Part shown: piece by piece, positions 11,525-21,989 of the stretch
Numbering within the stretch: position 1 is the first letter of the stretch
Layout: each line of letters begins with the position of its first letter
Source: Trichosphaerium sp. ATCC 40318
Taxonomy: Eukaryota > Discosea > Flabellinia > Trichosidae
DNA: 64,000 bases
Direction: 5' to 3'
Assembly: GCA_038496445.1 (NCBI GenBank)
Contig: JALMLS010000376.1
Location: 310,001-374,000, forward strand
Made by a program: the position numbers and the translations under genes
Notes under the pieces: generated by a model
Database searches by the model: none
Seen by the model: the letters and a program-made list of their open reading frames with translations, nothing else
Told to the model about the DNA's origin: nothing

Positions 11525-14105
11525 CTATCGTACTCCAAGAGCTTCATCTAGTTTTGGTGATACGCTATCTGTATATCCTAAACCAGGAGATGTAACAGGA
11601 GATAAATCAGGAGATAGGCCAGGAGATGTAATAGGTAGTACATCAGCAGGAGACCAAGGAGTAGTTGGAAGCATTGGATCAAAATTCATGACTACTAAAC
11701 GTCTGTTATGTTTTGGAACTTAGAGCTTCCTGCGTACCATCAGTGGAAGGCTGTTGAGAATCTGTCGCTACACCACCTATAGCTTCATTTGTGGTATACA
11801 CGGGTAGCGTCATAACAGGAAGGGGTTCGACCCTCGTAAGTTTTGGGATTTTTACCGCAGGCAATGTGTATCCTTGATGTTTTAGTTGAAGCAATGCTGC
11901 TGCCACTGATTTATTGTTTGACACACCAAATATAGGGATATAAGCTTCATTAGGGTCTACAGTATGCTGGCTATTTAGAGAATCTAGCATACTCTAAATA
12001 TGTATTAATAATAAAAAGCTGTGACTTTTTTTTCTTGAACCTGAATGACAAGCAAATTAAGAGGCCATCTAAAATAATATAAGCAGTCGACTCGAGGGAT
12101 ATCAATATGCAAAGTACTTACCGCGGTCCTGCCATTTGCAGAATACTAACACAACGAACAATCTCAGAAATTGCGCCAACTGCTGCAAAACACTAAAAAA
12201 AAAAGTGATTATCTTTCTTTAGGCAAGCAAGCGTGCCTCTATTAATAACTTGCAATGGAGAGAAGTACTAGGAGATCCATGTGGTAGTTCCTGCTCGACT
12301 AAGTCAAGCGCGTGAGAAAAAATAACGTGATAGCGGCGACATACCCTGCTCCAACACTTTAACCGCTTCCTACCATGGTGAGTTCTATACTGTTTTTTTT
12401 TTTTGAAATAAAAAAGTACTTTGTAGCCTCCTGTTGGATCTCCACAACATATTTTTAGTTTAGCTGATATGACCACACCAGTCAATTCACTACGGAACAT
12501 TGAACAAGAATGTGTTATTTGTTTGGCATGCATCAAGCGAAGCTAATTAACGATATTAGTCAAACTTGAAAAGTAACTAAAATGTTGTTGCATTATTATA
12601 CCACACAATTAGTCTTATCTGTAGCACTAAACATCATTCCACTTTGTAGTACTGCTTCCATCTAGTAACAAGTAACCGAAAGCGAAGAAAAGAGTAAAGT
12701 TCCAACCTGCATATTTACTCTCATTACAAGGCAAAAGGCATATATTGCCTTGTTCAATTCAGAAAGTGTATTAGGGTCACCTAGTAACTTGTTAAATACA
12801 GCTACGAATCTGAGTCCGGATTTGTTGTTGTGAAGAGGGTACCACCAGAAATCTCAAGCATTCGACAACATAAAGCATCAGCAGCTTCGAATTGAACACT
12901 TGACTTCATAAACTTGAGTTGATGCCAACTGATTAAGTTAAACAAGGATTCACATTCATTTGTTATTTGTGCTGTGTCATGTGAGTTAAATTTTTTTTTT
13001 CGAACATATGGTAAGCACGTGTCAAAATCTGATGGTCACGTGGTAAGATTTTAGTACCTTTTGGAAGAAGTCTTTTACACTCTGAAGCTTGGTGGTTAGC
13101 TAAGTTAGTGTATATTGACGATTGTACTACATCTCCACAAAGAAAGTACATCGCCGCCATCATACTGAATCCCGCTAGTTCAGTTGTAAGTAAAAAATCA
13201 GTTTAATACGTATAAAAAATCAGTGGAGATACGGGCACACTAGAGTCGAGAAACCGCAACTTTTGAGTTTACTTGGAGCGTGAAATTTTTTTGTTGGATC
13301 GATAATTTTTTTTTACTTTTTGCAAAAGAAAGCGCACCTGCAGTATAAGGGTGCGGCTCAGTTGACACTTGATGATTGATTGTCTTGGACATTGCCTCCA
13401 ATTGCATTTTATGGTGGTTGTTTCCAGAAATGAAGGCGCCCAGGGCAGCTGCTGTATACGCTTGAAAAGCATACGGGGAAACTATTGCGCGTTTAATATC
13501 CGTTTCAGTATTGACCTTATAAATACCTGCTAGACCACCCGAATCGAGAGAATTTCTGCTGACGCCAAACGGAAAGATACCACCAACTTCAGAATTGTAT
13601 AACTCGTCTACGTAATGAAACACAATGGTAGAATTCATCTAAACACCTTGTTAAATCGTCTTAATGCGGACAAACGTTACTGCGTACAAGTTGCATGTCT
13701 ACACCAGCCGTTGCGAGTGAATTAACTGTGACGGCTTGAGATGTCGATTGATTTGCGCTTGCGCTTGTAAGCTTAGCTATTTGGAATTTTTGCTCTCTAA
13801 CAAGCTTTTCAAGCGCTTCAATCCTATCAACGTATTTTTTTCTGTATCCTTTGATTGGTTTTAGATTTAAAATATGACATTTTGATACCTGGACGCGGCC
13901 CACGCTTCTTGGGAGCTACGTACACGCATACACTCTTTGATTTAATACAAAAACTACACGGATTGCCTAACATGTTTCAATGGAACGTCAACCACATACA
14001 CTTACCTCCGTCACACTTTTCATGACGTTTTCTACATTGAAGACACGCTGGTGAACCGACAGCCTTGTCTGCCCGTTTACGTTTTTTTTTTGGTGGTTCC
14101 ATACC
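11525..14105 (-). CDS. Zn2Cys6 (fungal-type) transcription factor
   Basis: The N-terminus begins MEPPKKKRKR, a nuclear localisation-like run. It continues through CLQCRKRHEKCDG and, after an intron, NPCSFCIKSKSVC, giving the six-cysteine binuclear zinc cluster with the Cx2Cx6C halves expected of this family. A linker (GPRPGYRKKY) and a heptad-rich helix (DRIEALEKLVREQKFQI) follow, as in dimerising members. The middle (about 13640-12200) encodes helical exons resembling the poorly conserved regulatory region of such factors, though I cannot prove the match. The end is rich in S/T-P (SPGLSPDLSP) and stops at 11525. The class is mostly fungal, with scattered amoebal and other protist members. 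Targets are unknown. Central exon borders are uncertain. Confidence 0.75.
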
Positions 14106-14439
14106 CACGCTAGGCTACAGAAACTAATAAGCGCTTAATAGACGAAGCATAAGTCGCATTTGTAACTGTTGTGCACTATCTGAAAGGAGTATTTATTCGG
14201 CGCACTGCGTTCGTGTTACAACTTTCCCTCGGATTGAGCCTTGACGCGTCAATTATTCTTACCATCAATACTGTGGCTATTTGCAAAAAAACTAGGACGT
14301 CGCACTACAAGGCTTTTTAATTTGACGCCGAAACCCTTTGACATTAGAGCTTGTTCTTTTCTTTTTAGAATGGGCTGGCAACTACTCACGGCAGTGAGCC
14401 ATTGCCAGTGGGTGCAAAAATTTGACGAAGTATTGGTTT

Positions 14440-14640
14440 AATACTAGCCAAAAGGCCGGTTATAAGGAGTAACTCGATACCGTAGCTCTTATTATTTCAA
14501 AGAGGCACTGTCGCAATGCAGTGATTGCGGCTCGCTGTCTATGGTTTTAAAACCAACCACCCTAGCCAAATGGCCGGGGTGGAAGGCTGAGTTGAACTAC
14601 CAGAGGTTGTTCCGAGATGATTACTTCGTTTTTTTCAAGG
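14440..14640. other. Hairpin-rich sequence, possible non-coding RNA
   Basis: Two related hairpins, TAGCCAAAAGGCCGG (14447-14461) and TAGCCAAATGGCCGGGG (about 14563-14579), bracket a third with stem CACTG/CAGTG. The stretch also holds the palindrome GGTTTTAAAACC, and a run of seven T follows after about 60 bases, as for RNA polymerase III. No open frame of note fits. On the minus strand CCGGCCTTTTGGCTA resembles the start of U2 snRNA, but the branch-recognition GUAGUA is missing. I cannot name an RNA class. Confidence 0.3.
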
Positions 14641-14749
14641 TTGTTTGTTCAAAATGCAAAAAAGAAAGTTGTGGTTGCAAGTTCACTGAATATTGTCAAA
14701 AGTAAAACGCTTCGAAAATGGCACAAGATAACAACCCTAAAAAACAAAA

Positions 14750-15018
14750 TTTTATGACCCAGATGGTGTATAAAAGTCGTTCTCATACACAGCCGTTGTA
14801 CAATGTACCGCGTACCCAGTCTTGTGAAGAAATACAAATAAAAAAAAAATTGGAAAAATAAAGAGTTCTACACTTTTTAAATCACGTCCATGTGCAGCAA
14901 CGGTAACAAAAACGGGATCGTCAATAATATATTTACTAAAGTGTACTTACTGCCTTTGCTTTGGTTTTACATATCATAGTCGTTCCATTGATGCTAAGGC
15001 TGCGTTTGTCAGCCATAA
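14750..15018 (-). CDS. Doubtful small gene of unknown function
   Basis: On the minus strand, ATG at 15018 opens MADKRSLSINGTTMICK. Further on, frames reading YIIDDPVFVTVAAHGRDLKS and, after a possible intron, TGYAVHCTTAVYENDF end at a stop near 14750. Amino acid make-up looks coding. However, the first junction (GTAAGTACACTTTAG) would be a 15-base intron and does not keep phase, so either the model is wrong or the gene is broken. No family recognised. Confidence 0.25.
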
Positions 15019-15229
15019 AAACTCATTTCATAGCATTTTAAATGGTTAGCGTAAGCGACCCTGTGAACTCTACAATTCTGGTTATATAAGCTGTTGACTA
15101 TTATGGGTGTAGCTTTACACACCACGTGATTAGTGTGGCTAGGCGTGCATGTGTTCACAAAAGACAAAAAAACCAGACAAATTTCTTGTGAACAAACCTC
15201 CAAATTATTTATTTTTTTTTTGATAAATT

Positions 15230-17134
15230 TAATCTACGTCTGGTGATGTTGGTGCTGTTGGACCACCAAATCCAGGCATACCACCGAAACCTGGCATGCC
15301 TCCAGGCATACCACCCATACCTGGCATACCACCCATGCCACCTGGCATACCGCCCATGCCGCCTGGCATACCGCCGCCCATGCCGCCTAGGGAGCGTTAA
15401 TACGTATAAAACTTAGTTGAGAAATACTAAATAAACGTACCAGCCATGCCTTGAACTGCATCAAATACTTTCTTTACTTTTGGATCAGACATATGTTGTG
15501 CCAGTTTAGACGGATCAGTCATACATTCTTGCAACTTACGCATGACTTCTGGGTCCTTGAGAGCCTCTTGAATATCTGGATCGTTAAGACCAGCTGAAAA
15601 AAAGTACGTCAGCTATGTAACCTTACACGCGCTAATAAAACTCTTCAGTTACGTACCAGGCATACCTCCAGGCATACCGCCTGGCATACCGCCTGGCATA
15701 CCGCCCATGCCGCCTGGCATACCACCGAAACCTGGCATGCCACCTGGCATACCACCCATACCGCCTGGCATACCGCCTGCTGCTTTACGCTCTTGTTCAG
15801 CCTTTTTTTGTTCGTCATAAATACGCTGAGCTTCTTCTCTTGCTTTCTTACGTCTAAGTATCTCTTTTTCTTTAGCTTTACGCTCTTTTGCTGCCTTTCT
15901 AGCGATGATTTTATCAGCGCGTGGCTTTATTTCTTTCATCAAAGCGTTGGTCTTATCATCATAATCATAGCGTAAACCTACAGGCGTAAGAAAGGGAAAG
16001 CTTGGCAACGAAAAAACAAGTGACTTTTTTTATCAAAACACATACCTGTTTGTAGATCTTTTACGGCGTCCTCGTATTGACCCAAATAACGCTTGGCAGT
16101 TCCGCGTACTAGTTGATATATAAGTAAAGCTAGGGAACAACGAAGAAATATTTACCTTTCCATGGCTTGGCGCTATCAGCATTTATTGTAATAGCTTTGT
16201 CGCAATCTTTTACAGCTGCTACAGGCTTTTTCATACCAATCAAGCATTCAGCTCTACCAGCATAAAAATTGGCAGACTTTGGATTTATCTTAATAGCTTC
16301 GGTGAACTTATCAAACGCGCCTAAATCCAACGAGTTAAAACGTTTTTGATCGGCGTAATGTCAAAAATAAAAAAAAAGTATATGATACTCACCAGTAAAG
16401 TCCTTGCTGCGTAGTGCTTTTACACCAGCCATTCTAAGATCCATTGCCTTATCCATGTCATCTTCAGTGACTTCCTTGGTATCGTCACCGTATTCAAGAG
16501 TAAACTCTAATTGAAAGCGTGTTAACAAAAATTGGTTAAAAATCTTTTTTTTTTGGTCCATTTGAAGGATATTTTTGTAGTTGAAAAACTTTTGGGTTAC
16601 CTTCTTCTGGTGTAAGTAGTTCTGGGTCAGGTTCATCCTCTTCTTCTTCCTCGTCCTCGTCTTCTTCGACCTCTGGCTCTGGTTCTGCTTTTGAGTCGTC
16701 AGTTACGTGTAGATTCATTTTGTGTACGTTTAGAAGGCGTAGGGGTTGGCTCAGGCGCTGCGTCTTGAACGTCAGGCATTTCCTCTAGTTATACGTGAGT
16801 TCGTTAGTAAGGAAAGGAGCGCGTACCGTCTTCAGGTTCTGGAGGCGTTGGCTCTTTCTTCTTTTCTCTATTTACAACGTCAAAAACCAAAAGTTTTAGT
16901 AAAGCATTCAATATTTCGTACGGTAGAGGTGGAATAGTAGCACCAAGTGATGTTAGGTAATCTTTGAAAAAGGACATCTCTGGGGCATGTAAAACAGCTG
17001 GATTCGCGGCTACAAGCTAAAATACAACTATCAGATACTATTTTAAACGATTTACGTTGCTAGTACAACGTTTACCAAAAACTTACAGCTACGAATGCTT
17101 TCAACTCTTTGAGTTTCTGAGGTGCAATATTCAT
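15230..17134 (-). CDS. ST13: HIP, Hsc70-interacting co-chaperone (ST13 family)
   Basis: HIP binds the ATPase domain of Hsp70 and slows ADP release. The N-terminus [16 protein letters not shown], followed after introns by [13 protein letters not shown] and IPPLP, is the HIP dimerisation domain. An acidic D/E run follows (about 16540-16720). TPR repeats come next, including [20 protein letters not shown] and [17 protein letters not shown] long basic helix ([12 protein letters not shown]) precedes Gly/Met/Pro repeats (GGMPGG). The DP-type STI1 domain holds [18 protein letters not shown] and [14 protein letters not shown], and a second GGMPGG block ends TSPDVD. This is the full animal and plant HIP order. 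The start at 17134 gives the expected N-terminus. The gene sits 110 bases downstream of TCF25 on the same strand. Confidence 0.93.
15241..15785 (-). repeat. Two blocks of GGMPGG-type repeats within HIP
   Basis: The exons at 15241-15388 and 15656-15785 consist of near-tandem 9-15 base units encoding [14 protein letters not shown] and GFGGMPG. They flank the STI1-like domain exon (about 15441-15593). Such repeats are typical of HIP but prone to length change. Confidence 0.85.
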
Positions 17135-17243
17135 GGTGGTTAACTCAAGTTATAGTTGTTGATCGAAAAACTTGGAAACATTGCGAAATTTCCATGAGTT
17201 CCAAGGCAACACAAAACTGATTTTCGCATTTAATTGTACAAGT

Positions 17244-19800
17244 TTATTCGTCATTGCCTGCTTCATCTCCTTGAGGCGCTTGATCACCTGGGGCGCCACC
17301 GCCCATCAAGTTATCAAACCATTCAGTGTTTAATTCTTCAGGGTTATTTTGCCAAGGCAGTAAAGACATCAAGAACGCTGCTACTGCGTTAACTTGTCTG
17401 TCATTAGCAGCAGGAGCTGGTGGGTTATCATAAATCTGTAGTCCTGTAGCTCTTATGTGTCCAGGCAGATGCATTGTTGCGCTTTCTACGCCAGATAGTA
17501 TTATATGTCGGTGGTGTTCTGGTAGAACCTTCTCGTATTTCTCTTGAATTGTAGTCATTATCTGTGCACGTTTTGTAATAGTGTCGTTGTCTGAAACGAC
17601 AAGTTTAGCTACTTTAATGACACTCGCTGTAAGAAGTGCTTTGGCGGTTTCTTCTTTCCATAGGGCGTGGTTACGCTCTAAGTATAACTCTAGAAGAGGT
17701 TTCAAGCCATCTGGGGTGTAACTACTAACATAAAAGGCGTGATTCATAATATCTGTTACATTGCCTATTCATATGTGGTTAGAGCTAGTTCAATATTCAC
17801 TTTATGATCATACCATCCGTGTCAGTATCATGAAGCTCTTTCAAACCAATTTTTTGAAGTAAAGGCTTAATAATAGAAGGGAACATAAGTACAGCATTTT
17901 CAAGCAAAACTGATCCATCCGCTAATCCGCCTTTATTTTTCGCCTATAAAAGTACACGTGAGCAGATTGAAGAAAAAAATGCGGTCTCTCGGTAACAATG
18001 GCTTTTAAACTTTACCTTTTCGTGTATCCTCAAAGTGGCCAGAGCAACACCAAACACCATGTTAGGTAAGTATTCCGCACTAAATCATTAAGTTAGATAA
18101 TGTAAAAAGCCACAACACTAGTTACCCTCTTTCTTGAATTGTCTTATGTTTAAATATATTCACTAAAGAATTGTATCTACCAGCACGTATACAAGGGTTG
18201 TCTATGGCTAATAGAGCGCCAAGAGGATCCGAAGGATCAAGGGACATTATCAATTTGCATAGCTCAAAAGCAGACCGAGTACATCCTTGCTTATTTGCTA
18301 TTTCCATATACTTCCATAAACCCAAATGAAAAACTCTATTCTTTTCGTGATTCCTGTGTACATGTGTAAGTGCATACCCTTTAGTGGTATATTAGTAAAA
18401 CGCACCATAAGAGTCTACAGCATGTTGATCTATCACTGAAAATCTCAAAAGCAGGTGGCAGAAGTGTTTCAAATAAGTATACTAGATTCTATTGTTAGTT
18501 GACAGTTTTACAAGTTACAGGATTTGGACGTACCCAATTGCTTAATTAAAGTGCGGTTCATGTCAATTTGACCTGTTACAATTGCAGTATCAGCTAATTG
18601 GAGGAGTGTATCTGCGTGGTAAGGAGTTTGTTGAAGCAACTAAATACAAAAGTTAGTTGGGGAATTGTCGGTGGATGTCAAAGTTTACAGCTGTTAATGT
18701 TGACGGATCGCCAGTCTCTACGCATTGAAAAAATTGGCCTTGAATAAGTTCGTAATGTGTAGACCAACACACTTTAAATAATCGGTCATCATTGTCTTCG
18801 GTATTCTCTACAGGTTCTATCCAAAGCATAGAGCTATCAACAGACGGCCATACACCGTTAGGCGTTACTAAAAACGTTTTCTTGTATCTACAAAACAATA
18901 AGAACAAAACAGTCATGACTGTTTGTTGGGCACGTGCTTTTTTACGCGTCTACCACGTGACTGTCCATTACTTGCTGTAGCGCTTGATACTACACGTTGA
19001 CCGAATAATTTTACCATCTCTTGATGAGGATCAGCAAAGTTTTTAGTGACAGCTAGTATGTCTTGTGGTGCGGCTTTACGAGCTTCTTCTTGTTTTTGAA
19101 TTTCCTTAACATCAACACCAGTAACTCTGCAACCAATGAGTACAAAACAATCGAGTATGAGCTCATAACAGAAATAAAACAAAAGAGTTCTGTTATTCTT
19201 TTGAGATTGTTTAAAATCACTCAGTAGACTCAATGATAGGTGCAAGGTATTTTTTGTGTGTTCGTACTGTTTAATAATAGCGTCCAAGTCTTCTTCCTTT
19301 TGTGGTTGTCGTGGTTTTTGTTTCTTTTTTTTTTGAGGTTTTCTTCGTTGATTTTGGTTCTTTTTTGGCTAGATAGGCGTCAGTCATTTGTTAAAGGTTC
19401 AACAGAAATTAAAACGAAATTTGCTGAATGGCAGAGAAAAAATTGCCACGCAAGCGTACTGTTGGCGTAGGCTTTTCTTCCGCTTCTTGTTCCTTTGGTT
19501 CCTTTGGTTCTACAGGTTTTGCTTCAATTGGCTCTTCATTATGGCTTGCAAGCTAAATTATGTCACAAACAGATTTTTGGTGCGTAATTTACGGCAGAGA
19601 AAGCATTTTGTTGCTTATTTTTTCTTCTGTTCCTTTTTCGTCGCTTCTTGTTGCCAGCTGTCTTATTTGCGCTACGTAACTCTTCTTGTAGTCTTTCTGC
19701 GGTGTCGTCGAGACCCTTATGGTTTATTAGCCAATCATTACAGTTGACGTGCTTTAATTACCTCCAATTCATTTGCACGTTGTTTACGCAGCTGGCTCAT
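17244..19800 (-). CDS. TCF25: TCF25 (Nulp1) family protein
   Basis: TCF25 works with Listerin in ribosome-associated quality control and has also been linked to transcription. The start MSQLRKQRANELE leads into a lysine-rich coiled region and basic stretch (about 18910-19790). The conserved core has GCTRSAFELCKLIMSLDPSD and RAGRYNSLVNIFKH (about 18130-18300), ENAVLMFPSIIKPLLQK (about 17850-17930), LELYLERNHALWKEE and LPEHHRHIILSGVE (17244-17747), each with a counterpart in order in animal TCF25. The C-terminus is acidic. About ten short introns interrupt it. It is divergently paired with the next gene across only 78 bases. Confidence 0.85.
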
Positions 19801-19878
19801 GGTGATGCGATTCAATACAAACAGACTCAAGGTGACTTTTCACTAAATGTACGAATTTTCTCCATTTTTGATACAACC
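19801..19878. promoter_or_regulatory. Short bidirectional promoter region
   Basis: These 78 bases separate the start codons of TCF25 (-) and the EF-hand/coiled-coil gene (+). Both leaders and both promoters must fit here or overlap the neighbouring coding exons. I see no TATA box. Confidence 0.5.
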
Positions 19879-21852
19879 ATGGCACAAGCGCAACCTGGCT
19901 CGCCGCGAAAGCGATCAGAGTACGTTTCTTGAATTATGCTATCGCAAATAAACGGCACGTGCTCAACTTTTTGTAGACGAAGTTCTATGCGCCTAAAGAA
20001 ACAGAGAACGCAAGTACTACAACAAGTTGAAGAACGTAAAGGAGATTTGTTCGATGATAAAAATTTTGGTTTATTACGTCAAGAATTTAACAAGGTAAGC
20101 GCTAGTGGTTTCAAAACAGAGCAAGACCTGCTTACTTTAACGTTTTAAACAGTTAGACTCTGATAAGGACGGTATCATTGATGTAGTACAAGCTACAATG
20201 TTATTAAAGCTACGTATGTCACGTGATAAAAGCCAGTATAAGTTGCTGTTTGTTTGGGATTTTAAAACACCCACTTTTGTGTTTTTGTTCATTGTTGATG
20301 TTATATTATGTAGTTGTACCTGGGCGTAGCGATGAGGATGCAAACGTATTTTAACAACAGTTGGTGAAGGATCGAACGAGTTTTTGTTTTCACAATTTTT
20401 CCTGAATTGCGATCTTGTATTTGAACCACCTGGTACGGCGCGCAGTATTAAAACCTTGCCTGTAAAGCTTAAAGGTTGTAAGAAAATGTTCAATTTTTAA
20501 TATTCTACCGATAGCAAATGCCAACGCATTACGTGAGTCTGGGGTACGTTTTTGAACCACACGTGTTTGTTTCTAAAAGAAATTTTATAGATTGTAATCG
20601 GCACTCGTAAAGCAAGGCGGTCTCCGCGATTTAACCGTAAACGAGCAGCAACAACCTATAAGTATGCCCAGTATAATTTCACTTCTACTTTGTAACCAAC
20701 ATACACAGCACGATGAGTGCTATGTCGCGACGAAATTTTGCATCTAGGCAAAAACTAGGCAATGGTGATCTTGATAGCGTCTTTGCACCAAGAGCTCACG
20801 CTAGGACAAAGCCACCAAGAACTAAACCTAAACCAAGGCCTTCTTCAAAACCCAAAGCTTCTTCGACAAAAACAAAATCTGACGTAGAAAAAGAATTAGC
20901 AAAGGTAACAAACTTAAAGTAATTGTACCATCATGATTTAATGGTAGATGCAACGATACCTTGAACGAAAAAAGCGCCAAATAACACAAGCTAAAGCTAC
21001 ATTATACGAATTAAATGAGAACATTGAACGCAGTCAAATGAGTAAGTAGAATGTCGCAAGTCATCAGCTGATTATTTCTTGTTTAGAACTTGATGCTATA
21101 GATAATACTTTAGCTTTTAAAGAGAAGAAGTTGGCTAGCATCAATGCTAAGATATCAGAAAAAAGAGAAGCGTATAAAGTTCTACGAAAGAGAACACAAA
21201 AACCAATGACGGCAAGCAACACAGTAAAGATACTAGAGCAAGAAAGAGATATATACTATGCTCAGAAAGAGGCACGATAAAAATCCAGAACTTTATTCTC
21301 TTACTTACGATACGTAGGCAGCAAAGAAACAAGTATAGTTCATAGCACTAGCTACTATAAAAGTTACTAATGTACTACATAGAACGCATCACCTTCTCCG
21401 ACTACTAAAAATAGAAGAAATAATCTCCTAAACACGTGGAAAACGGCTGGCGGTTCAAGTACGTTAAAATGATATTTTGAGTGCTAAATGCATTTTGTTC
21501 AGAAGAAGCGTTAGTACCAAAGAGAGATAAAACTGATGATGACGATGATTCTCTTGACGAAGATACAATAACTGATAGTGGTGAAAGTCAAGGAAGTGAT
21601 GAAAGCTTAGAAAACAAAAGTGCAACTTCAATGGATGTACTGATTGCTAGCGGAAAATCCTTGCGAGGCTATATTGATAAATCACAGCTAAAAGGAACAC
21701 CTCCATTTCAGAGTAGCCTATCTTCTGATCTTTCGGTTTCAAATGCTACTCCTGAATGGGGAAGAGGAAGTGAGAATGAAGCATCGATATCCTCAGCATC
21801 CGCTGCTACACCTGAATGGGGAAGAGGAAGTGAGAATATTATTGAAATGTAG
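19879..21852 (+). CDS. EF-hand and coiled-coil protein, unidentified
   Basis: The start MAQAQPGSPRKRSE precedes a basic helix, then LDSDKDGIIDVVQATMLLKL (about 20154-20213), which fits one EF-hand loop (D-x-D-x-D-G-x-I-x-x). The exons at about 20370-20690 are hard to join. A further exon (20713-20904) is rich in K, R and P, followed by a long coiled coil (about 20950-21270; EIERSQ and EKKLASINAKISEKRE). The acidic, serine-rich end carries two copies of ATPEWGRGSEN. The exon before 20665 splices in phase to the ATG-bearing exon at 20713, supporting one gene. The alternative is two genes, the first stopping at 20695 and the second starting at 20713. A cytoskeletal or ciliary role is only a guess. 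Confidence 0.5.
21746..21835 (+). repeat. Near-exact duplicate of a 33-base coding motif
   Basis: Two copies encoding ATPEWGRGSEN, almost identical in DNA, lie about 57 bases apart near the C-terminus of the EF-hand/coiled-coil protein. This suggests a recent local duplication of a short linear motif. Confidence 0.75.
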
Positions 21853-21989
21853 CCATATTTTTTATTGATCGCACGTGCTTACTTTCCCCTGTCACGTTTA
21901 GAACCATATGTATTTGCTTTCAAAGCAGCTCTGTAAATGACACTCTTAATGCTGCTATCTTTGTATTTTTTTACGGACTTAATTGTTGA

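Larger units (their letters stand above)
14106..15229. other. Intergenic region, 1.1 kb, between the Zn2Cys6 gene and HIP
   Basis: This is the promoter side of the Zn2Cys6 gene and lies downstream of HIP. It holds the hairpin-rich stretch at 14440-14640 and a doubtful small minus-strand gene at 14750-15018, listed separately. A 66-codon plus-strand frame (14241-14441) has no recognisable features and overlaps the hairpins, so I do not call it a gene. Confidence 0.5.

Noticed and set aside
14241-14441. A 66-codon plus-strand frame
   Set aside because: It overlaps the hairpin-rich stretch, has no domain and no splice partners.
14440-14475. U2 snRNA on the minus strand, because of CCGGCCTTTTGGCTA
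   Set aside because: The match covers only the first stem. The branch-recognition sequence, Sm site and downstream stems are absent.
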